A stretch of DNA of 64,000 bases, taken from assembly GCA_027559495.1 (NCBI GenBank), contig JAMXSV010000003.1, positions 310,001 to 374,000 on the forward strand, given 5' to 3'. This DNA is from Aurifilum marmelostoma (lineage: Eukaryota; Ascomycota; Sordariomycetes; Diaporthales; Cryphonectriaceae). The notes below the pieces were generated by a model. That model was given only the letters and a program-made list of their open reading frames with translations. It made no database searches and was not told the origin of the DNA. Made by a program: the position numbers and the translations under genes. This document shows positions 54,974-64,000 of this stretch, piece after piece; within the stretch, counting starts at the first letter, position 1; each line of letters starts with the position of its first letter.

Positions 54974-57523
54974 ATGCCGTCCGCTGTAGCGAGCCATTCG
55001 CACAGGCCGACAACCAAGGTCAACAACAAGGGCTTCAAGTCGAAAAAGGCTACCAAGAGTGCCCTGAGGGACCAAGCCAAAGGTAGGGCTTGCAATGATG
55101 CTCAAAGTCACTGCCTGTGCTGAGGACTGTCCACTAACCTTGCATTCTTCTTCACTCCCACAGGCAAAGTCCCAAATGAGCGTCGAAAGACCCCCCACCA
55201 GCAAGTCATGTCCAAGCTCGACCGCCGAAACCAGGCCAAGCAGCGCCAGGCCACGAAGCACAAGGAACACCAGAGGGAGGCATCCGTCTTTGCAGGCCGC
55301 GATGGCGCCCCTCGGAACGTGGCAGTCATCCCGCTCTGCGCCGACGGCGATGCGACAGCCGCCATCCGGTCTTTCAACCAGAGTATCGAGCTGGATCAGG
55401 AGGTGGCTCTGGGCACCACCCGAGTGCCGGTGGACCGGTTCAAGCAGAAGCTCCAATATATTGCGGTGCCTCGGGATCTTACAGCATGCTTGGATGCCGC
55501 CCGTGCTGCCGATTTCGTGGTGCTGATCCTGTCTGCCGACGTGGAGGTGGACGACCTCGGCGAGCTGATCCTCCGCAGTGTGGAGAGCCAGGGTCTGTCG
55601 ACGCTGTTCACCGTTGTGCATGGTCTGAGCAAGATCGAGCCTGCGAAGCAGAGGAATTCCGTGCTCGACTCGCTGCGGTCTTTCATTACTCATTTCCACC
55701 CGGAGCAGCACAAGATTTACAGCCTCGACAACAGGCAGGAGTGCTCCAACCTGATGAGATCGCTGTGCAGCACAATGCCAAAGGGCATCAAGTGGCGCGA
55801 CGATCGCAGCTGGATGGTGGTGGAAGACGTTCGTTTTGCCGACTCGGAGGAAGCCTCCACCGTGCTCACTGGCGTGGTCAGGGGCAAGGGTCTCAAGGCT
55901 GACCGCCTTGTGCAGGTGGGAGACTGGGGCACGTTCAAGATTGAGAAGATTACGGCTGCGCCTCTGTCCAAGAGGGGCAAGAAGTCGGATGAGGGGATGA
56001 ACGTAGACGAGGAGGCTGAGAACGCGCTCGACGTCCCGACTGAGGATCAGGATGACCTGGCTGATCTGGCGCCGGAAGAGGTGCTCATGAACGATGCAGA
56101 CGGCGATCTTGACCTGGATGATGCGACTTCCGTGGCGCCGTCGACAAAGAAGGGTGTTCTGCTTGATGATCATCACTACTTTTCGGAAGACGAGGGCGAC
56201 ACAGCGATAGAGAAGAGGCGGGTGCCCAAGGGCACATCGAAATATCAGGCTGCTTGGTACCTAGACGACAACGTGTCCGACTCGGGCTCTGACATGACAG
56301 ACATCGAGATGCAGGAGGAAGAAGAGGATGGTGAAGATGTTGCGGCGCCGGAGGATGGTATGGAGGGCATCGTGGACGATGGCCAGACAGAGGCTGGCCC
56401 GTCAGAATACCCTCGGTCAGAGGCAGCCTTTATGGAGCTTGACGAGGAGGAAGACGCGGCGCAGCTGGCGCAGTACAGGTCCAAGAAGAAGAACGAGGCA
56501 GAGGAGGATATCGAGTTCCCAGATGAGATCGAGCTGCACCCCCACGTCCTGGCACGCGAGAGGTTGGCAAGGTACCGAGGACTCAAAAGCCTGCGGACCA
56601 GCCCCTGGGAGCAGGACGAGGACAGGGCACACGAGCCCGAGGAGTGGCGCCGACTCCTGCAGGTTCAGGACTACCAGGCCTCGCGGGTCCGATCTGTGCG
56701 CGAGGCTCTCGTGGGCGGTGTGCAGGCCGGCACACGCGTCCATGTCCACATCAAGGGCGTTCCTTCCGACGTCAAGACCAATTTCGACCCAGCCAGGCCC
56801 GCCACTCTGTTCTCTCTGCTCAGGCATGAGAACAAGCGGGCGGCAGTCAACTTCCTCATCAACTTGAGCTCTGACCACCCCAAGTCCATCAAGTCCAAGG
56901 AGGAGTTGATCATCCAGTATGGCCCCCGGCGATTTGTGATCAATCCGCAGTTCTCACAGGGCGACAATACGCCCAACGACGTCCACAAGTACTGCCGCTT
57001 CCTACACCCAGGCCAATCTGCAGTGGCGACCTTTATGGGCCCGGTCATGTGGGGTGCCGTGCCAGCGCTCTTCTTCAAGAGGTCTGCGCCTGGTGAGGAC
57101 AAGGACGAGGACGAGTCAGACCTGCCTCTGACCCTGGTGGGAACCGGCACGGCCCTACCGCCATCTACATCTCGCGTCATCGCCAAGCGCATCATCCTGA
57201 CGGGCCACCCTTACCACATCCACAAGAAGATTGTCACGATCCGATACATGTTCTTCAACCGTGAGGACGTGGAGTGGTTCAAGGCTTTGCCCCTGTGGAC
57301 GAAGAGAGGCCGGAGCGGCTACGTCAAGGAGCCTCTGGGCACGCACGGATACTTCAAGGCCACGTTTGACGGGCGCATCAACCCTCAGGATAGTATCGGT
57401 GTCAGCCTGTACAAGAGAGTGTGGCCTCGCAATGCGACTCCAGTGAGGACATCTCTCCTGGAGCCTTCTGAGGTACCAGCGCAGGATCACGATGCTGATG
57501 ATGATGATGCGATGGCGGGTTGA
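54974..57523 (+). CDS. TSR1: TSR1 40S ribosome biogenesis GTPase-like protein
   Basis: Two exons: 54974-55082 and 55164-57523, giving 822 residues. Tsr1 is a late pre-40S assembly factor that sits near the subunit interface and blocks premature initiation. It resembles a translational GTPase but lacks the GTP-binding motifs. The N-terminal basic tail (VNNKGFKSKKATKSALRDQAKG), the AARP2CN region (VRGKGLKADRLVQVGDWGTFKIEKI), an acidic middle (EEEEDGEDVAAPEDG, DELD-type) and the C-terminal domain (WEQDEDRAHEPEEWRRLLQVQDY, TRVHVHIKGVPSD, HPYHIHKKIVTIRYMFFNREDVEWFK, GTHGYFKATFDGRI) follow in order. The start agrees with the family (MPSAVASHSHRPTTKVNNKG). Confidence 0.95.
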
Positions 57524-57680
57524 AAACGGGGGGGAAGGAACTTGGTGGGAAGAAGAACCCGTGAATATGAGTTGATGACCAGGCGTTCGTAAGGAAAATT
57601 TGGGGAATATCACCCGTATACTAGAAGCTCAATATCACATAGATTCTCGTATCGTCCTTGTCCTATGATCCTGTCCACCA

Positions 57681-58523
57681 TCATTTCTTCAGAGCATCCA
57701 GGCCAGGCGTGGGCGTCGGACCGCCTTTAGACTTTTGCACGTCCTCAGCACCGCTAGCTCTCCACGCGCTCAGAATGAGGTTTACGATATGATCCACACC
57801 GACATTCTTCTTCACCTGTGCAAACACAGTAGGCCCGCCCTCGCGCATCTTGCGCGCATCTCTCTCCATCACACCCAGATCAGCGCCGACAGCCTCAGCC
57901 AGGTCCGTCTTGTTGACGACCAGCAGGTCGCTCTGCGTGATGCCCGGCCCACCCTTCCTGGGGACCTTGTCGCCGCCGCTCACGTCGATGACGTAGATGA
58001 TGAAGTCCGCCAGCTCGCGGCTGTAGTTGGCAGCAAGGTTATCACCGCCGCTCTCGATGAGCAGCAGGTCGGTGCCAAACTCGGCATGCAGGTCCTCGAG
58101 CGCGGCCAGGTTGGCGCTGATGTCCTCGCGCACGGCGGCATGCGGACACCCGCCCGTCTCGATGGCGCGGATCCGTGGGGCGGGCAGGGCAGCATGCCGA
58201 GTCAGAAACTCAGCGTCCTCGCGGGTGAAGATGTCGTTCGTGACGGCAGCGATGTTGTACTGCTCGCGCAGGGCCAGGCACAGGGCCAGCATTAGGGCGG
58301 TCTTACCAGAGCCTACGGGCCCGCCGATGCCGACTGTGAAGGCGCGCCCGGCCCAGCTGCGGCCTTGCACGATGGGCATCTCACGGCCCAGGTAGGAGCC
58401 GGGGCCGGTCAGGATCTCGTGGGAATGGCCGTGTTCTTGGGCGTTGAAGCCGCCTGTGGCAGGCCCTTCGTGGGAATGAGTGTGGGCACCTGGGCCGTCG
58501 TGAGAGTGGGTGTGGGCTGCCAT
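57681..58523 (-). CDS. ureG: Urease accessory GTPase UreG with His-rich N-terminus
   Basis: Intronless, 280 residues. UreG is a SIMIBI GTPase that delivers nickel to urease with UreD and UreF. The P-loop is GGPVGSGKT (residues 67-75). The nickel-binding CPH motif is at 126-128 in ETGGCPHAAVRED. ESGGDNLAANYS and the guanine-specificity motif VNKTDLAEAVG are also present. The first 37 residues hold repeated His pairs (HTHSHDG, HTHSHEG, HGHSHE), a likely metal-binding tail. The start at 58523 (MAAHTHSHDGPGAHTH) was chosen; an ATG at 58622 would add a non-conserved stretch. It converges on TSR1 with 157 bp between the stops. Confidence 0.93.
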   Translation of the reverse strand: MAAHTHSHDGPGAHTHSHEGPATGGFNAQEHGHSHEILTGPGSYLGREMPIVQGRSWAGRAFTVGIGGPVGSGKTALMLALCLALREQYNIAAVTNDIFTREDAEFLTRHAALPAPRIRAIETGGCPHAAVREDISANLAALEDLHAEFGTDLLLIESGGDNLAANYSRELADFIIYVIDVSGGDKVPRKGGPGITQSDLLVVNKTDLAEAVGADLGVMERDARKMREGGPTVFAQVKKNVGVDHIVNLILSAWRASGAEDVQKSKGGPTPTPGLDALKK

Positions 58524-59645
58524 TGTGAATTTGGTGGTTTTGTTTGCTGGAAGAGTTGCTTTGCAAGATTGAATTTTCTCAAAATCGTGGTGATGAGACG
58601 TCAGAGATGGATGGTGATTCAAAATGAGGCTGTATTGGTAGCCTTCTGGTGATTATATTGGTGAGCTTTTGAATCCAAGGTGAGAGAAAGCCTGTGTAGG
58701 AGGACGGACGGTGCTGAGATTTAGTGACGGATAGCTAAGTAGCTGCAAGCTTAGGCCGTCACCCCCCCGCGAGATATTTACCAGGTGAGGTAGGCCGGCT
58801 GGCCGGGAAGGCGGCGATCTGAGATCTCGACGGGGGCACAAGTGATAAGGAAGGCGCCGCGGCAGGGGGCAAACCAGGCTATCACAACCCTAATTGAGCT
58901 CCTGTGGGGTCAATCTAGGATGCAATTACTATAAGTCCTTTGTAATTAAGTGCTTACATAAGGGTCCAACTTCCTTTTATGACAATGTTGTTGCTCAAAA
59001 AGAAGAGTAGATGATGTTTCTGGCAGGAGGGGGCTGCTCTTGAGAATGACTGATGTCATATACAGAGACGGAGTAAGAGAGGCTACCCTAGTATAGTGAT
59101 GGATCAGAGATATGCATATCAAAGGAGCATATGAACTATTCCGAACAACGGCCTCTGATGAGGGCCAAAATACTATTGCTCTGTGGATACGGTGTTGAAG
59201 CTGAAGGTCTATAGAGATGTCCAAAATATGTCTCGATCGTGATTATTTGTAATTTCAACTCCATTCTTTCTCGGGTCTCTAAGTCCAGCTGTTGCCCTTT
59301 AATGTACTCGCATAGCCTTTGTAATGAATTCCAAGGCACTTGAGAGGAGTAATTTGACTTGTCTACAGGAAGATCAGTGATTTTATTTCAGAGCAGCCTT
59401 GCATGATCTATACCTAGGATGATTTTATATATTGCTCACTCACTGGGAAACATGGACAGTTTATGACATGGATGTTGAATCGATGTGGGTCTGTATAAAG
59501 AAAAAAAAATGGCTGTATCAAATAAGAATAGCCAGGCCGACTCCTGGCAAACCAATCTTTGTAGCCTTGACCAATCAGGTGTTCTGAATGCACCTCATGC
59601 TGCTCTGTAGAGATATGCAGCCCTCATTTCCTAGGCACCTACCGC
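58524..59645. other. Intergenic, ureG promoter / GMC oxidoreductase 3' side
   Basis: 1,122 bp, AT-rich from about 58900; no gene recognised. Confidence 0.55.
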
Positions 59646-61748
59646 TCAAGAGTACAGCTCTGGATAAGATCCCTTGATCAGATCAGCTCCCTGCAAAACA
59701 ATATGTTAGTCGACCAAAACATCACCTCAACAATCATTAGGCATAGATCTCACCTTTTCTCCGATCATGTAAACCGCATTCTGGATCCGACAATCCGGAA
59801 TGACTGGGATCACAGAAGCGTCAATCACGCGGAGATTTTCCACTCCGTAGACCTTGAGTTTGCTGTCCACCGCGCCCTGCCCGATATCCTTGCCCATACG
59901 GACTGTCCCACAAGGGTGGAAGCCGGTCTGCGACCTCTCTCTGATCATAGTCTCCATCGCCTCGTCAGACTGGCGCGGCATCGGCCAGGGATAATCCTCA
60001 CCCAGGATATCCTTCATGCCCTCGCCATTCATCAGGATGTCATCCACAAAACGGACTCCCTGGCGCAGAGCCACGAGATCAAGACGGTTCTCAAAGAAAT
60101 TAAGATTGACCTTGGGCTGCTCAAGCGGGTCCAGCGAAGCCAGTGTCACGGTGCCGGCGCGCGAGAGCGGCCGGACCAGGTCGACGATGACAGTGAGCCA
60201 GTCGCCCTCTGGCGGGCAGGGGATGTGCCACTGGAACGCATCCGAGAACATGGGCACAAAGTCGATCTCGAAATGTGGCTGGCCACCAGGTCCGAAGGGG
60301 TCGGTGCCGCCATTGGCCTTCTTGTAGGCTGCGTACTCGTCGTCCTTTTCGAGCCATGCGTCGATGCGTGGCAGGCCGACGACCTCGAGAAGGCCACTGG
60401 TGTACGGGCCTTTGTTCTTGACGGCGTATGCGGACACGGCGGCGTCGTGGGCTGGGCCGGGGCGAAGCAGGTGGCTGTCTAGGCCGAGACCGTCCTTGAG
60501 ACGGAATATGTGAGGCATGATGGGGTGGTCCCTTTAGAGAACATGGGTCAGTGATGTTAGCACAGCTTTGTTAGAAACAGATCCCGAGGGCCTTCAAGGT
60601 GTGATTAAGCTTGGTATAATGGGTACTCACAGAAGATTCTGTCCTACGTTCTCTGACGCAACAACAGGAGTGATGCCGAACTCCTTGAGCGTCTTCTCAG
60701 GCCCGATTCCCGAGAGCATCAGCAGCTTGGGAGACTCAAAGACACCCTGAGAGATGATAACTTCATGGTTCGCCTCGAAAGTGTAAGAGTTGCCATCTGG
60801 GCCGACAACTTCCACACCTGTCGCCTTGCCATCTTCAATGATGATTCTCTTGGAGTTTGTTTTGGATAGGACGGCGACGTTGTCTTTTCCCGTGAGATAC
60901 ATCCAGCTGGAAGAGCGCTTGCCGTCGTAGATGGAGTTGGTGCACTTCCACAACCCGCGCATGGTGCCGTTGTGGACGTCGTCCGTGAGCTGCTCGCCCT
61001 TGCTGACCCAGGCTTTCTCCAGCGCGTCACGGAAAGGTTTCAGCTCTGGGACAAGGTCCGAATGCGATACGGGGATGGGCCCGTCCTTGCCGATGTATTT
61101 GAGCTCGGAGCGGTACCAGGCGTGGTCATCGTGATATGTAGCTGGCTAGAAATATCAATGATTGTTGCTTCGTTAGCTCTCTTGCTTGATTATAACATGA
61201 TAATGATGTATAATGACGGTGTGACAATCACTGTTCCTCAAGCACAAGACTGAACTTACCTTGTATAGATACTCCTTCACATTCTTCCAAGCCCAGTCAC
61301 CCCCGGCATATTCAGCCCAGTCATCAAACGTCGCCGCCGAGCCCGGGATCCAGGTGTAATAGTTGAGACAGCTGCTGCCGCCGAGGACCTTGCCGCGCGT
61401 GTTTGGCTTCTCGACGCGTGTGTACTCGGGCCTGTCAATCATGGTGGTCTTGTACGCCCAGTCATACTTACTGCCGCGCAGCTCAAAGGCCCGCGCGGGC
61501 GTCGTGATAGCATCGATGTCTTCGGGGTTCCCGATGCCGGCTTCAATGATGAGGATGTTGACGTTGGGGTTCTCTGCGAGGCGGCCAGCAACTACACAAC
61601 CGGCTGTGCCGCCTGTGAAGGAGAACAACAGGACACCAGTCAATTACTACGATTGTTGCATGAGAGTAAAGAGAGATGAAGCTATTGAATACTGACCTCC
61701 GACGACTATAAAGTCAAATTTTTTGGGTGCTTCGTTGATAGAAGGCAT
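59646..61748 (-). CDS. GMC-family FAD-dependent oxidoreductase (choline dehydrogenase-like)
   Basis: Five exons: 61748-61697, 61612-61260, 61145-60631, 60531-59754 and 59690-59646, giving 580 residues. These enzymes oxidise alcohols or sugars with FAD. The FAD-binding start is DFIVVGGGTAGCVVAGRLAE with IIEAG after the second strand. GMC signature 1 is GKVLGGSSCLN, signature 2 is GVFESPKLLMLSGIGPE. The C-terminal active site has FHPCGTVRMG (catalytic His near residue 512) and CRIQNAVYMIGEK, where the second position is Asn. No signal peptide is visible, so the enzyme is probably intracellular. The last exon is only 45 nt (GADLIKGSYPELYS). The first intron uses a GTCAGT donor. The substrate cannot be told from sequence. 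Confidence 0.9.
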
Positions 61749-64000
61749 ATTGTAAATCGGGGGCTCGACTCTGCTGGTTTTGACTTTCGCAGTATGCAAC
61801 GAAGAAGAATGAGGACGGGACCCCGCACTGATGGAGTGCAGACAATGAGACTAGCTACTGAACTGAAAAAGCGTAATATATCACTTATCCAAGCTCTGCT
61901 TGAAATTCTGGAATTCTTCTTAATTCAGTGGCAATCTCGTCAGATTTATAGACCGCCACCAATACACCAATGCCCTCCCTAACATACCAGCAACTTGTTC
62001 AACCAAACATGAATGTAGAGGTTCCTTAACGCCACAGGATATACAGTGACATGGGCTCGGCGAGTTCTTGCAGCCTGTAATGATGATGCAACCCAAGGTG
62101 TTGCATAGCGTGTCAGTGTTCTCGCCCCCCCTGCCGGACATGCTTCGGGATTGGCGAAGCGAGGCTGGACCGACAGACCTGGGAATCCACACTCATGCAG
62201 AGTGAGTAAGCATACCCAGACCACCTGCGTAGCTGCGGCAGCCACTGTAACACCCCCGAGCTTTCACCTTTGGGCTCCACTCGCAGGCGCGCCTTGCCTG
62301 GAATGATTCTGCCTCGCAGCCAGGGGATTGGGTGTGTGCGTGTTCGGGACCGAGGCTATCATGCAACCTCCGTCTATTGTGCATCACTTTTGTTTTTCCG
62401 GCGTGGTTTTGTTTGATGTCTAGTACAGCCGAGTACACCGAGCTTCCCGATCTGAAGTCAATGCTACGTCTTATTCACGCCTTGCAGGTCACCTTGTGCT
62501 GCGCCCTTGTATAGGGTGAGTGATGTTCGTTGACTATGTACGGTTTGCGAAATTCCGCCTCGTCGTAGTGGAATTTGAACGGTGTCTCGGGATTCATCAT
62601 GAAGGGCTTCTTGTTGGGCTCAAGATGATTTGGAACCGAATAAACCGACCATCAGAAATCTCACATGGAACAGATGTTCCCGGTTATTACTCCTCGATTA
62701 ATCATGTATAAAGTCAGCAACTTACGAGCTCAATTGTTCATTTCAGTCAATCTCATGGATCCATTCACCATTCCAGTCTACTAACCTAGCTCGAACAGAG
62801 TCATCCCCATATTTGTGTCCAGTCTCAACGGGCTAAGAAATCCTGTCCCAAAGAGCATGTCTACTTCGCTGCCCACGGCTACCACCGAAGCCTCCTTGGT
62901 CATCGCTACAACTAGATACATACATGAACCAACGTCTGGCTTGCTCAAAAACTTCGTTATCTTCCGTGCTTGATTCCAAATTCTCATCAACGAAAGGTCT
63001 TGAGAACCCTAAGGTGACAGCGAACCCACTGACAAGGCATCGCCTGTACAGAACCCGACTAACTAACAGCGATGTGGCGACAACAGTCCTGTCCAAAGGA
63101 CACACCTGCTGTAACCTTGGACCACACATAGATCAAGGAGACTTTGGCCTACTGCAGCAGGGGATGTAGCTCCATCTTTTGGTGTATTCTTACGCTTGCA
63201 GCGCTTGAGAAGGAAATCGAAAGAACCAATGTCATGCCACGCCTTCACATCCGCCACAAAACTTGAACGAGACTAGCAAGCCTTGGAAGAGGTCGAGGTG
63301 GTAGCTTCACACCACCATTGCAGAAGAACAGTCTGTGAACACCCTGGTCGGTGGGGGAATGCGGAATCCAACCGTCTACTGAGGGAGAGAGTGATTAGGC
63401 CAGTGTGCCTGCTTTGGTATCGTGAGTGACTCTTCTGTCACATGTGGAAACTGCTCGTCACAATTGCAATGACAGATAGTCGAATGTTATTATACAGTGA
63501 ACAGTGGCTTTACTAGACTTCTACATGAACCGATTGTGTATGTGAAAGGGAACGAAATGTGACGTGGGCACTCGTCCTTTAATCCATCTTTCTCATGGCC
63601 CTATGGTTCGCTGGAGAGAGCTGTAGTAGAGGGACGTAAACCAAGAGGGCTATCATCACTTGAATGGTGCACTGATGAGCAGAAGTGGGGTCCCCATCTT
63701 CGCGCATATGATGCAACACTCTGTAGACTCTGGTGCCCATTACCCAACTCTGCTACGTAATCGCTAGGCATGTCTGACTGCATCCTGCCATATGTCGATG
63801 AGACGCTTCCATATGACCGGCACAGTCACGGAAGGTGTCGATATGTAGTGGCCACACGAGCTGCATAATGAAACCAATAGTGGTCACGATAATGTCGTAT
63901 GATCCCATGCCCAAGGATCCATGCTCGGAGCTAGCATCAAGCACGATGAGGTGCTCAGTCAACGATGGCAAGAATGTCACAAGTGCGGACGAGGGGGGAA
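61749..64000. other. 2.3-kb right end without a recognised gene
   Basis: It should hold the promoter of the GMC oxidoreductase. Remaining open frames are short, overlapping and motif-free. No repeat, tRNA or transposon signature seen. Confidence 0.5.

Noticed and set aside
55083..55163. Box C/D snoRNA in the TSR1 intron
   Set aside because: ATGATG and CTGA occur, but the C box is imperfect, the spacing is too short and there is no terminal stem.
54932..56176. 414-codon minus-strand open frame
   Set aside because: Antisense to TSR1 exons; no motif and it crosses the TSR1 intron.

Overview
The window is eukaryotic nuclear DNA from a filamentous ascomycete (Pezizomycotina, most likely Sordariomycetes). 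Evidence: genes are interrupted by short introns (about 48-160 bp) with GTRNGT donors, CTAAC/CTGAC branch points and YAG ends; gene density is about one per 2.5 kb; the proteins match fungal families, including fungal-restricted ones (DLT1-like, UCS protein CRO1, ascomycete ARP3 with a Gly/Ser insert). The species cannot be named from the sequence alone.

Layout, left to right. 1-6.1 kb, all minus strand: 5' part of RQC1, an O6-methylguanine-DNA methyltransferase, a Hub1 ubiquitin-like protein carrying an RS-type extension, and alcohol dehydrogenase ADH1. 6.1-9.9 kb: no gene recognised. 9.9-15.8 kb: ARP3 (minus, seven exons) and a taspase/asparaginase-2 gene with a long N-terminal extension (plus). 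17.3-36.7 kb: housekeeping genes, mostly in divergent and convergent pairs: TFB4, CRO1, gamma-glutamyltranspeptidase, TRM2, ALG11, COX18, a Pep12-like syntaxin, NDC1, DLT1. 37.3-37.9 kb: a small unrecognised gene whose first intron lacks a GT donor. 38-41.4 kb: no gene recognised. 41.5-49.9 kb: more accessory content: a 10-exon sugar-type MFS transporter, a STAND-N-terminus-like/ankyrin protein without a nucleotide-binding domain, and a dienelactone hydrolase. 50.1-58.5 kb: nicotinamide riboside kinase NRK1, PTH2, the divergent ribosome-biogenesis pair UTP7/TSR1, and urease accessory ureG. 59.6-61.7 kb: an FAD-dependent GMC oxidoreductase. 61.7-64 kb: no gene recognised.

The genes are mostly independent core functions (translation quality control, RNA modification, N-glycosylation, actin, transport, ribosome assembly), not one pathway. 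UTP7 and TSR1 share a 412-bp promoter and act in the same assembly line (small-subunit processome to pre-40S).

Points that stand out: two conserved genes (ALG11, UTP7) each need removal of exactly one base from a homopolymer run to read through; the 37.9-kb gene appears to need an AT-AG intron; TRM2 has a start-stop uORF whose TGA overlaps the ATG of a presequence-bearing form; the gamma-glutamyltranspeptidase start is best modelled as a 4-nt coding exon; Hub1 is fused to an RS tail and lacks the terminal di-tyrosine. Exon models below were derived by hand and checked by phase arithmetic. No database search was possible, so family names rest on recognised motifs.
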